Source: an uncultured Porphyromonadaceae bacterium
GTDB lineage: Bacteria > Bacteroidota > Bacteroidia > Bacteroidales > Muribaculaceae
DNA: 10,699 nt
Assembly: GCA_938027385.1 (NCBI GenBank)
Contig: CALJBF010000121.1
Coordinates: 1-10,699 of the forward strand
Direction of reading: 5' to 3'
The translations under genes and the position numbers were made by a program. The notes beneath the pieces were generated by a model. It saw only the letters and a list, made by a program, of their open reading frames with translations, had not been told where the DNA came from and searched no databases. Position 1 is the stretch's first letter. Each line of letters opens with the position of its first letter. This document shows positions 1-5,412 of this stretch, piece by piece.

Positions 1-48
1 GAAATCGGCGTCCTCCAGACGCCACTGCGCCTTAAGTTAATAGCATTG

Positions 49-68
49 GGTCGCTACATGTAGCGACC
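49..68. repeat. Perfect 20-bp palindrome, copy 1
   Basis: GGTCGCTACATGTAGCGACC reads identically on both strands with no central spacer. Nineteen bases of it recur exactly at 109-127, with centres 59 bp apart. It could be a REP-like intergenic repeat or a paired operator. The sequence alone does not decide which. Confidence 0.85.
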
Positions 69-108
69 GCCCACAGATTTGCTGTTTCTTGATTGTCAGT
101 TGGTTGCA

Positions 109-127
109 GTCGCTACATGTAGCGACC
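109..127. repeat. Palindrome, copy 2
   Basis: This is the second copy of the GTCGCTACATGTAGCGAC palindrome (18 bp perfectly symmetric, 19 bp identical to the first copy). It runs directly into CCCTACAAT at 126-134, a 9-mer that also ends the composite repeat at 5271-5279. That suggests the two loci may belong to one family of dispersed intergenic palindromes. Confidence 0.8.
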
Positions 128-246
128 CTACAATGAATGCCTGTATTTTTAAGTCCCCCCTCTATGATGGTTGATGTAAGGCATGTGCCCGGTGGGGATA
201 GTAATGGCCTTTGATAATAAAATATAAATCAGATGTGACGAAATAT

Positions 247-276
247 AAAAAGGCGCTTATCACTAAGCGCCTTTTT
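247..276. terminator. Bidirectional intrinsic terminator
   Basis: A perfect 13-bp stem (247-259 with 264-276) has a four-base loop TCAC. The stem runs from five A residues through a GC-rich core (GGCGCTTA/TAAGCGCC) to five T residues, so it can act on either strand. On the plus strand it would end a gene entering from outside the window. On the minus strand it would end a transcript starting near 330. Confidence 0.8.
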
Positions 277-334
277 ATTGGTTTCCAATAGGTACAATTT
301 CTAAGGTAAAAAAGATTGTTTTAGGTTTGTGATG

Positions 335-366
335 CAAAGGTCGACATAAAAGCCTCGCCCACAAAA
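335..366 (-). promoter_or_regulatory. Candidate minus-strand promoter
   Basis: Read on the minus strand there is GACCTTTG (342 to 335), one base off the Bacteroidetes -7 consensus TAnnTTTG. It lies 19 bases downstream of a TTTG -33 element (365 to 362). Transcription would start near 330 and meet the terminator at 276-247, giving an RNA of about 80 nt with no open reading frame. The promoter could be fortuitous. Confidence 0.35.
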
Positions 367-495
367 TATTTTTATATGTTTTACGGCATAGTTTATCGGC
401 CGGTCGGGCTTTTGACGGGCGCTGGGCGCCCTCTATAACGTTGGTTAATAAATAGATGCGAATAAATTCCCAATCGAGGTGATTTATTGTTAAAA

Positions 496-540
496 ACCGT
501 TAAATTGAATATTGCGGCTTGCTATTTGCCATTTAACGGT
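496..540 (-). terminator. Inverted repeat at end of lpxH
   Basis: ACCGTTAAAT (496-505) is perfectly complementary to ATTTAACGGT (531-540), with a 25-base loop. The right arm covers the lpxH stop codon. Read on the minus strand the stem is followed by a short T run (TTTTTAAC). This fits a weak intrinsic terminator for the lpxH operon, although the loop is long and the stem AT-rich. Confidence 0.4.
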
Positions 541-1294
541 CGAAAATCTCAAGTGAAAAACTGTTGCCGTCGAAAACTCCGTATGAAAAATGTGTAATCC
601 AGTCGCCGAGTATTATCATGCGTGCACCCGAGGTGTTTACGGGTTCGTCGGCCATGACATGGCGGTGCCCGAAAATGAAATAATCGACCTCGCCGGGATG
701 CTCGGCATCGTACCGGCGGCAGTAGGCCAGCAGGGGGTCGGTGGCGGGGTCAAAGACCGGTTCCTCATATTTCTGGAAGTCGCGTGACGATGCCGACCAC
801 CGGTGGGCGAACGGTATGGTCCACCGCGGGTGGATGCCCGAATAGAGCACCTGCAGGAACCGGTTGCGGAACATGGCGCGGATGAACCTGAAACCGGCCC
901 CGGTCTTTCCGACACCGTCGCCGTGGGCCAGCATGAACCTGCGCCCCATGATTTCGCGCAGCACGGTGCCGTCTTCGATGGTTATGCCGATTTCATCACG
1001 CAGATAGTCGAACAGCCAGATATCATGGTTGCCGCGGAACCACGTGACGCGCACGCCGCTGTCGGCCACCCGTGCCAGCGCTCCGAAAAAGCGCAGATGC
1101 CCGCGTGGAGCCACCGTGCGGTATTCATACCAGTAATCGAGCACATCGCCGAGCATGATGAGTTCCGAGGCTTTGCCCGCAATCGAGTCGAGAAATCTGA
1201 CCACGCGCGCCTCATATTCCCGGGCGGGCTGCAGATAGCGTGCCCCCAGGTGCATGTCTGAGATGAAATATACCGGTTTCCTCTTCAGATCCAT
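533..1294 (-). CDS. lpxH: UDP-2,3-diacylglucosamine diphosphatase (LpxH-like)
   Basis: This is a 253-aa calcineurin-like metallophosphoesterase. LpxH hydrolyses UDP-2,3-diacylglucosamine to lipid X and UMP at the inner face of the cytoplasmic membrane, the fourth step of lipid A synthesis. The metal-binding set is complete and in order: SDMHLG with D13/H15, GDVLDYW with D50, GNHD at 88-91, AHGDG with H124, and GHRH at 209-212. The helical insertion between H124 and GHRH, rich in aromatic and basic residues, is where LpxH-type enzymes bind the acyl chains. The C-terminal GDWI...YGVFDG matches Bacteroidetes LpxH proteins as I recall them, and the length is normal. It lies 30 bp behind the DUF59 gene on the same strand, so the two are probably co-transcribed. 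Another phosphoesterase of the LpxH family is possible but less likely. Confidence 0.88.
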   Translation of the reverse strand: MDLKRKPVYFISDMHLGARYLQPAREYEARVVRFLDSIAGKASELIMLGDVLDYWYEYRTVAPRGHLRFFGALARVADSGVRVTWFRGNHDIWLFDYLRDEIGITIEDGTVLREIMGRRFMLAHGDGVGKTGAGFRFIRAMFRNRFLQVLYSGIHPRWTIPFAHRWSASSRDFQKYEEPVFDPATDPLLAYCRRYDAEHPGEVDYFIFGHRHVMADEPVNTSGARMIILGDWITHFSYGVFDGNSFSLEIFDR

Positions 1295-1324
1295 TATTTA
1301 TAATAAGGAGTATGTAGTCCCGTT

Positions 1325-1645
1325 TTAAAGGAATCCGAGTTCAAGCTTGGCCTCTTCAGACATCATGTCTTTGGTCCATTCAGGCTCGAACACAAGGTTG
1401 ATGGTCACTGACTTTATGCCCTCGATTGATTCGAGTTTCTGTCGGGTATCCTCCATAATGAAATCGGCCATGGGGCATGACGGGGCGGTCATGGTCATGT
1501 CTACGGTAAGGTCACCGTCATCGGTAAGGTCAATGCGGTAAACCAGGCCGAGATTGTAGATGTCGACCGGGATTTCGGGGTCGAAAACCGTCTTCAGCAT
1601 GTCGACGATTTTCTCTTCAAGAGCAAGGTGCTGTGTCTGATCCAT
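1325..1645 (-). CDS. MIP18/DUF59-family iron-sulfur cluster assembly protein
   Basis: A 106-aa single-domain protein of the MIP18 (DUF59, FeS_assembly_P) family. The hallmarks are DPEIPVDIYNLGLVY (residues 22-36) and TMTAPSCPMADFI, carrying the invariant Cys57. Family members (SufT, PaaD, the eukaryotic CIA protein MIP18) help to mature or deliver Fe-S clusters. In Bacteroidetes, stand-alone members of this size usually accompany or assist the SUF system, but no suf gene is in this window, so the exact client is unknown. The C-terminal tail FEPEWTKDMMSEEAKLELGFL is typical of the short Bacteroidetes form. It is the first gene of a probable two-gene operon with lpxH and has a TAACTTTG -7 element 16 bp upstream of its start. 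A link to lipid A synthesis is not implied by the shared operon. Confidence 0.85.
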   Translation of the reverse strand: MDQTQHLALEEKIVDMLKTVFDPEIPVDIYNLGLVYRIDLTDDGDLTVDMTMTAPSCPMADFIMEDTRQKLESIEGIKSVTINLVFEPEWTKDMMSEEAKLELGFL

Positions 1646-1660
1646 ATTGATTTATTTGTT

Positions 1661-1668
1661 CAAAGTTA
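1661..1668 (-). promoter_or_regulatory. -7 element of the DUF59-lpxH operon
   Basis: On the minus strand this reads TAACTTTG, a full match to TAnnTTTG, placed just upstream of the start at 1645. No clear TTTG -33 element lies 19-21 bases further up. The implied 5' leader is very short, about 10 nt. Confidence 0.5.
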
Positions 1669-1684
1669 CGAAATTTTTCAAATT

Positions 1685-1717
1685 ATTGGAATTTTTGGCA
1701 TAAAAAGCCTACCTTTG
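1685..1717 (+). promoter_or_regulatory. Promoter of the beta-barrel gene
   Basis: TACCTTTG (1710-1717) matches the Bacteroidetes -7 consensus, and ATTG (1685-1688) sits 21 bases upstream as a -33 element. The predicted leader to the start codon at 1797 is about 75 nt. It is divergent from the DUF59-lpxH promoter, so the two share a roughly 150-bp control region. Confidence 0.65.
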
Positions 1718-1796
1718 TGGCAGTAAGTGACACCTCTGTCAACGCAGGCGGTCAGTTATACCCCCAGTAATCTCAATAACTAAACATAGCAATCCT

Positions 1797-2435
1797 ATGA
1801 AACTGTTTAAAAAAGTGCTTGTGGCAGCGGTAGTTGCCATTTCGGCCATGAGTGTGGCCCCCGCGGCCCAGGGTGCCGGTTTCAAGTTCGGTATCAAGGC
1901 CGGTGTCGCTGTCAATGAGCTCAAGTTCAATGAAGATGTAATGCATTCCGACAATCGTGCCGGTTTCACCGGCGGTATCATGGGGCAGTTCACGGTGCCT
2001 ATCATCGGTGTGGGGGCAGACCTCTCGGTGCTCTATGTGCGCCGCAACACGATCGGGTATGTGACCTCAGGCGACGCGACTGACGCTACGGGGCAGACCG
2101 CCACTACCGAGACCAAGTTCAACCGTGACTACATCGACATCCCCCTCAACTTCAAATGGTGTATCAACATCCCGGTGGTTGGTAAAATCGTGACTCCGTT
2201 TGTCACTACAGGGCCCGATTTCTCGTTCCTGCTCTCGAAACAGAATATCGACAACGCCTGGAACCAGAAGAAATTTGATTTTGCCTGGAACGTAGGTTTC
2301 GGCCTGCAGTTCGTCGAGAAGGTACAGCTCGCTGCCTCATACGGCATCGGTATTACCAAGACAGCCTCGGCCGACAATGCCCTTTACAACGGTAAGAACC
2401 GTTGCTGGACCATCACCGCCGCCTATCTGTTCTGA
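1797..2435 (+). CDS. Outer-membrane beta-barrel protein, PorT-like family
   Basis: A 212-aa protein with a typical Sec signal peptide (MKLFKKV, then a hydrophobic stretch to about residue 24, with probable cleavage near AQG). The rest alternates polar and hydrophobic residues in beta strands with glycine-rich turns and ends in phenylalanine, as expected of a small outer-membrane barrel. The opening FKFGIKAGVAVNEL, then DYIDIPLNFKW and FGLQFVEKVQLAASYGIGI, fit the PorT/OMP_b-brl_2 family, common in Bacteroidetes and mostly of unknown function. It should not be equated with PorT of the type IX secretion system. The gene is monocistronic, with its own promoter and a strong terminator at 2484. 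The start at 1797 gives the only sensible signal peptide. Confidence 0.8.
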   Translation: MKLFKKVLVAAVVAISAMSVAPAAQGAGFKFGIKAGVAVNELKFNEDVMHSDNRAGFTGGIMGQFTVPIIGVGADLSVLYVRRNTIGYVTSGDATDATGQTATTETKFNRDYIDIPLNFKWCINIPVVGKIVTPFVTTGPDFSFLLSKQNIDNAWNQKKFDFAWNVGFGLQFVEKVQLAASYGIGITKTASADNALYNGKNRCWTITAAYLF

Positions 2436-2483
2436 TTCCTCAGCCCATGCAATGAACTGTTAAATACAGTCTGCCGACATACT

Positions 2484-2520
2484 AAGGTCCCCGTGTCATC
2501 CACGACACGGGGACCTTTCT
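2484..2520 (+). terminator. Strong intrinsic terminator
   Basis: A perfect 14-bp stem (2484-2497 with 2504-2517; core GGTCCCCGTGTC/GACACGGGGACC) has a six-base loop and is followed by TTTCT. It lies about 50 bp after the beta-barrel gene. The other flank is not T-rich when read on the minus strand, so it mainly serves the plus-strand gene. Confidence 0.85.
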
Positions 2521-2566
2521 GATTTATGGCATTTTGAGAAATTGATGTTGCCGTTCAGATGACGTG

Positions 2567-3778
2567 TCAGTTACCCGGCACGAAGATCACGATGCGGTTC
2601 CAGTTGTTGGTGGTGTAAGGCTGGCTGTCAGAACCCTCGGCGTCGATGGCCAGTCGGCCGGCGTCAATGCCGTAGGTTTTTGTCAGGGTATCATACACGG
2701 CCTGTGCGCGACGCTGCGAGAGTGCCATATTGTAGGCCGAGGTGCCGGTGTCTTTGTCGGCATACCCCTTGATGAGTACTTTCACGTCGGGATTGGCCTT
2801 CAGGTACTCGGCGGTATTGAACACGTTCACCATCTCCTCGTCAGAGATTTTTGCGGAATTGATGGTGAATCGTACCGTCGACATCATCGGGGCGGCTTTG
2901 GATTCGGGGCACGGCACGGCTTTTGCCTCGGGGCAGGGGAGCTGGGCCTCTGCGGCGGCCAGAGCGGCGGCGGTGGTGGCAAGCTCGCCGCGCAGGGTGT
3001 TGACCTGGCCGTTAAGCGAGGCTATGTAGGCGGCATCGCGGCACGGGTTGTATGCGCGGTAGTTTACTCCGCCGAGGTTGAACGAAAGGCCGCCGATGGC
3101 CTGTATGTTTATGTCGATGGGGCGGTCGTATGCACAGCCGTTCACGTTGTCGCCGTAGAACGAGGCGCGCCCTTCAAGGAAGAAGTCGACGTACTGGCAC
3201 AGACGGAAACGGAACTGGATGCCCGCCGATACCGGCAGCGCCCATGAGTTGTGGCGTATGTGTCCCTTGCTGTGCTGGATGTTCGATCCGGCCGATTTGA
3301 TGTCCCAGACGTATGTGCCGCCAAGACCCACGAACGGAATCACGCTTACAGGGCGCGAGGCGTCAACTCCGCCGAGCGAGTTGCACATGTCCCACATGAA
3401 ATCGAAGTTCAGGTTGGCGAACCGGGCCTTTGAATATGAGTCGTTGTCCCAGTGCCACGGTCCGTAATAGCCGCTGAAACGGAATCCGAGATAAGGTGAG
3501 AACCAACGGCCGAAACCGGCGTTGTAGGTTGCCGTGACATGACGGCGCGCTTTCTCGCCCTCGGGCATCTTGTTCTCGAACAGAGGCACGTCAATGCCCG
3601 CGCCGAGCTGTATAAACCAGTTGTCACCGCGGTCAACCGAGTATTCGGTCTTGCAGTTGACCACTTCTGTCAGGGTCTCTGACTCTTCTTCAACGATTAC
3701 GTCATCCTGTGCCTGTGCCTGCCATGCGCATGTTGCCACGCACCCGGCTGCCAGCATGAGGCTTAAATTTCTTTTCAT
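2567..3778 (-). CDS. OmpA-family outer-membrane protein with peptidoglycan-binding domain
   Basis: A 403-aa envelope protein. Residues 1-23 form a signal peptide (cleavage likely AQA|Q). LAAGC at 9-13 resembles a lipobox but is very close to the N-terminus, so a lipoprotein is less likely. Residues about 50-240 form a beta-barrel. Residues 247-280 (YIASLNGQVNTLRGELATTAAALAAAEAQL) are a short coiled coil, followed by a linker with a duplicated PCPEAKA/PCPESKA motif. Residues 298-403 are the OmpA C-terminal domain. GYADKDTGTSAYN carries D341 and LSQRRAQAV carries R357, the pair expected to bind diaminopimelate in peptidoglycan. The usual NRRV near the end is NRIV here. It probably tethers outer membrane to cell wall, as other Bacteroidales OmpA proteins do. 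The upstream gap contains a possible long leader or separate RNA (3990-4268). Confidence 0.85.
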   Translation of the reverse strand: MKRNLSLMLAAGCVATCAWQAQAQDDVIVEEESETLTEVVNCKTEYSVDRGDNWFIQLGAGIDVPLFENKMPEGEKARRHVTATYNAGFGRWFSPYLGFRFSGYYGPWHWDNDSYSKARFANLNFDFMWDMCNSLGGVDASRPVSVIPFVGLGGTYVWDIKSAGSNIQHSKGHIRHNSWALPVSAGIQFRFRLCQYVDFFLEGRASFYGDNVNGCAYDRPIDINIQAIGGLSFNLGGVNYRAYNPCRDAAYIASLNGQVNTLRGELATTAAALAAAEAQLPCPEAKAVPCPESKAAPMMSTVRFTINSAKISDEEMVNVFNTAEYLKANPDVKVLIKGYADKDTGTSAYNMALSQRRAQAVYDTLTKTYGIDAGRLAIDAEGSDSQPYTTNNWNRIVIFVPGN

Positions 3779-3989
3779 ATTGAATCTTTGGTTGTTTTGT
3801 GGTAAATAAGATACATCTCTCGGTCAAGGCTCACTGTGGCCGGCAGGGGCCGCGGCTTTTTTCAAAGCCTTTTACCGGATAAACGAAATCGGCGATTTTT
3901 TGGTTCAGAAGGCAAATGTTAACGGTGCGTGGCAGCAGCGGCATTCCCGTGCCTGGCATCAAGGGGTAGGGAAGATGCACATCCGTCAG

Positions 3990-4268
3990 AAAAGAACAAA
4001 GGGCCTGTCTTCTCAGACAAGTCCTTTATTCCTTTGTACCCGTGAAGTCTTATGCTTCATCGGGATCTACAAACCTAACATAAAACACGATTATTGTCTT
4101 TTCTTGTTATCGTAGTCTTCTTTTTTTGAGATTGACGGCCTTTTGCGGCCAGTCAATACATCAGCATAAATACTAACCCTAAAAAACTAATACCTTAAAT
4201 AAATCAAACAAATCCTTTTGTCTTAAATCCTTCCGTCGGTGGCACGATGCCGTTCCCGTCGGATTGCG
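3990..4268 (-). ncRNA. Candidate structured RNA or ompA leader
   Basis: This is a putative transcript bounded by the promoter at 4303-4272 and the terminator hairpin at 4027-3998. Its 5' end can fold: AATCC/GGATT (4265-4261 with 4230-4226) encloses GGCA-TCG-TGCC. In the middle, ATTGAC and GTCAAT flank a GGCC/GGCC stem (about 4129-4155). Near the 3' end is a CCCG-TGAAG/CTTCA-CGGG hairpin (4064-4039). It matches no RNA class I know (not tmRNA, 4.5S, RNase P or obvious 6S). It may be a stand-alone small RNA of about 270 nt, or the first part of a roughly 490-nt ompA leader with a terminator inside it. A 15-codon frame (MKHKTSRVQRNKGLV, 4060-4013) ends in the loop of the terminator hairpin. A second -7-like site, TAGGTTTG (4077-4070), could start a shorter RNA. 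Confidence 0.35.
3998..4027 (-). terminator. Terminator-type hairpin upstream of ompA
   Basis: A thirteen-position stem (3998-4010 with 4015-4027) has one mismatch, one G-T pair and a four-base loop. Read on the minus strand it ends in CCCTTT and is followed by GTTCTTTTCTG, a U-rich tail. The plus-strand side is also moderately T-rich (ATTCCTTTG). Its place 220 bp before ompA suggests the end of a separate RNA, or an attenuator. Confidence 0.5.
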
Positions 4269-4271
4269 ATG

Positions 4272-4303
4272 CAAAATTATATCGAAAAATCGCGCTTGTC
4301 AAT
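4272..4303 (-). promoter_or_regulatory. Minus-strand promoter in the crp-ompA gap
   Basis: On the minus strand, TAATTTTG (4279 to 4272) is a full -7 match and ATTG (4303 to 4300) lies exactly 20 bases upstream as the -33 element. The predicted start is near 4268. It shares the nine bases ATTGACAAG, at the same distance from an identical TAATTTTG, with the promoter in front of ftsX. Confidence 0.6.
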
Positions 4304-4309
4304 AGCTAA

Positions 4310-4355
4310 ACGGCACCGTATGGCGTATGTATAGACCTGTATAGATATGTATAGA
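4310..4355. promoter_or_regulatory. Phased direct repeats and small inverted repeat
   Basis: TGTATAGA occurs three times with an exact 10-bp period (4328-4335, 4338-4345, 4348-4355), so all copies fall on one face of the helix. Next to it, ACGG-CA-CCGT (4310-4319) is a short inverted repeat. Relative to the predicted minus-strand start near 4268 these lie at about -90 to -60 and about -50 to -42, typical activator positions. The binding protein is unknown. Confidence 0.5.
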
Positions 4356-4416
4356 TGTTAACTCTTTGATATTCAAGGATTGTTTTTGCGGTAGTATATG
4401 GTATAGTATAGAGAGA

Positions 4417-4435
4417 AATCAATAAAAAATTGATT
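4417..4435 (-). terminator. Weak hairpin after the Crp/Fnr gene
   Basis: AATCAAT/ATTGATT forms a perfect 7-bp stem with a five-base A/T loop, 18 bp beyond the regulator's stop codon. It has no GC and only a TCTCTC tail on the minus strand, so termination here would be inefficient. Confidence 0.25.
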
Positions 4436-4453
4436 AAATTCTGTTGTATAGTT

Positions 4454-5137
4454 CTACAAATCGAGCACTTCAAGCAGCTTTTTCCGGTCGGGAACAAGGA
4501 TGCGGTTAGGCTCATAGTCGATGATACCCTCATCTTTCATCGTGTCGAGTGCTACTATCAGTGACTGGCGCTGCACGCCGAATACGGTGTAAAGGTCGCG
4601 GTGACGGCACTCCATGACGATGTCGCGGGCGTCGCGGTCGGTGAGAGCGACAATCCAGTAGGCGATGCGTTTGCGCAGGTCGCCGGAACTAAGCGCCAGT
4701 ATGCCCTCCACAGCAAGCTGCGAGTTAAGCGAGAGCAGGTTCAGGAAATTGAACAGCGAGACGGCATCATTGTTGATTATGCTCAGGTAGTCGCTCTTGT
4801 CGAGTTGCAGCAGTCCCACTGTGGTCAGGGCCGTGACCGTGGACGGATAGCGTGTGGTGCGTCCGAAAAAATAATCGAGTGCGATGACCCCGGGCGAGTC
4901 AAGCGTTTCCGAGACAGTAAACTTGTGATCGGCGGTGTGTATCGTAGAGCGTACTGAGCCGGTCACTATTGAAATTATATGGCTGCACGGATCACCGGCC
5001 TGGATTATGGTTTCGCCGGGAGTGTATTTTAGAAAATGGAAACGGTTTTTCACGACCATTTCTGATATCTTTTCATGACTGACCCCTTTGAACAGGGGCA
5101 GATTCTGAAGACGGGCATACATACTATCGGTTGACAT
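4454..5137 (-). CDS. Crp/Fnr-family transcriptional regulator
   Basis: A 227-aa regulator of standard Crp length. Residues about 13-125 form the cyclic-nucleotide-binding-like beta-roll (LPLFKGVS, then YTPGETIIQAGDPCSHIISIVTGSV). Residues about 125-150 are the dimerisation helix. Residues about 153-220 form a winged helix-turn-helix whose recognition segment is YTVFGVQRQSLIVALDTMKDEGII. The phosphate-binding segment (ALDYFFGRTTRYPSTVTAL) lacks the clear E...RS pair of cAMP-responsive CRP. There is no N-terminal four-cysteine cluster as in FNR; the only cysteines are C51 and C177. The signal it senses is therefore unknown. Many Bacteroidetes carry such orphan Crp-like proteins linked to redox, nitrosative or catabolic control. 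It is separated from the BASS gene by a palindromic repeat, so it is probably transcribed alone. No convincing promoter was found in front of it. Confidence 0.85.
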   Translation of the reverse strand: MSTDSMYARLQNLPLFKGVSHEKISEMVVKNRFHFLKYTPGETIIQAGDPCSHIISIVTGSVRSTIHTADHKFTVSETLDSPGVIALDYFFGRTTRYPSTVTALTTVGLLQLDKSDYLSIINNDAVSLFNFLNLLSLNSQLAVEGILALSSGDLRKRIAYWIVALTDRDARDIVMECRHRDLYTVFGVQRQSLIVALDTMKDEGIIDYEPNRILVPDRKKLLEVLDL

Positions 5138-5204
5138 GGCTTTGTTTTAGTTGAAACTATTGATGTCGTTGTGAGGGAGTTCATAACCCGGTGTACGTCT
5201 GATA

Positions 5205-5277
5205 TGTAGGGGCATCGCTGTGCGATGTGGCTCATAGTTCTTGATATGATCTAACATGCCAAAGGCATGTCCCTACA
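5205..5277. repeat. Composite palindromic (REP/MITE-like) repeat
   Basis: The outer arms TGTAGGGGCAT (5205-5215) and ATGTCCCTACA (5267-5277) are inverted repeats with one mismatch. Inside are two hairpins: CATCGC-TGT-GCGATG (5213-5227) and ACATGCC-AAA-GGCATGT (5254-5270). This architecture is like the GTAGGG...CCCTAC intergenic palindromes scattered through gut Bacteroidales genomes. It fills the gap between the BASS gene and the Crp/Fnr gene, and no transposase is nearby. Confidence 0.7.
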
Positions 5278-5412
5278 ATTCGAGGGGTTTTGCACCGCCC
5301 TCCAATGTTCCTTTATATAGTGACAACAACGCCACGTGTCAAAAGTTAGCCGGAAAGATGTGGTTTTTGCGCCTGGAAGTGCGCTTGATGCATTGCGTCG
5401 GCGCATGTGTGG

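Larger units (their letters stand above)
1..532. other. Gene-free left end
   Basis: I see no convincing coding region here. All three forward frames run into stops within about 65 bases. The last few codons of a plus-strand gene cut by the window edge could lie in the first 33-38 bases, but this cannot be tested from so little sequence. The stretch holds two identical palindromes (49-68, 109-127), a perfect terminator hairpin (247-276), a candidate minus-strand promoter (335-366) and an inverted repeat overlapping the lpxH stop codon (496-540). The rest is AT-rich with no further structure that I can support. Confidence 0.6.
3779..4453. other. 675-bp gap between crp-like and ompA genes
   Basis: No protein-coding gene is convincing here. 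A 71-codon plus-strand frame at 3900-4115 has no family features and crosses two hairpins. Read on the minus strand, from the regulator towards ompA, the gap holds: an AT-rich hairpin (4435-4417), three 10-bp-phased repeats (4355-4328), an inverted repeat ACGG-CA-CCGT (4319-4310), a promoter (4303-4272), a structured segment, a terminator-type hairpin (4027-3998) and, closer to ompA, a hairpin with stem GGCTTT/AAAGCC (3869-3854). Where ompA itself is transcribed from is unclear, because no good -7 element lies close to its start. Confidence 0.6.

Noticed and set aside
1..38. C-terminal end of a plus-strand gene
   Set aside because: Two different frames end within 38 bases and neither tail can be recognised; too little sequence to claim a gene.
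803..1261. Long plus-strand open frame opposite lpxH, and similar long frames opposite or within ompA, the CoA-transferase and miaB
   Set aside because: They are antisense or out-of-frame shadows of GC-rich genes with strong family matches; their translations show no domain and odd composition.
3900..4115. 71-codon plus-strand frame in the crp-ompA gap
   Set aside because: No recognisable features, no promoter on that strand, and it runs through two hairpins that better explain the sequence.
4444..4459. TTGTA-N6-TACAA, a Crp/Fnr-like half-site pair at the regulator's stop codon
   Set aside because: A five-base inverted repeat with six-base spacing is common by chance, and it lies at the 3' end of the gene with no promoter next to it.
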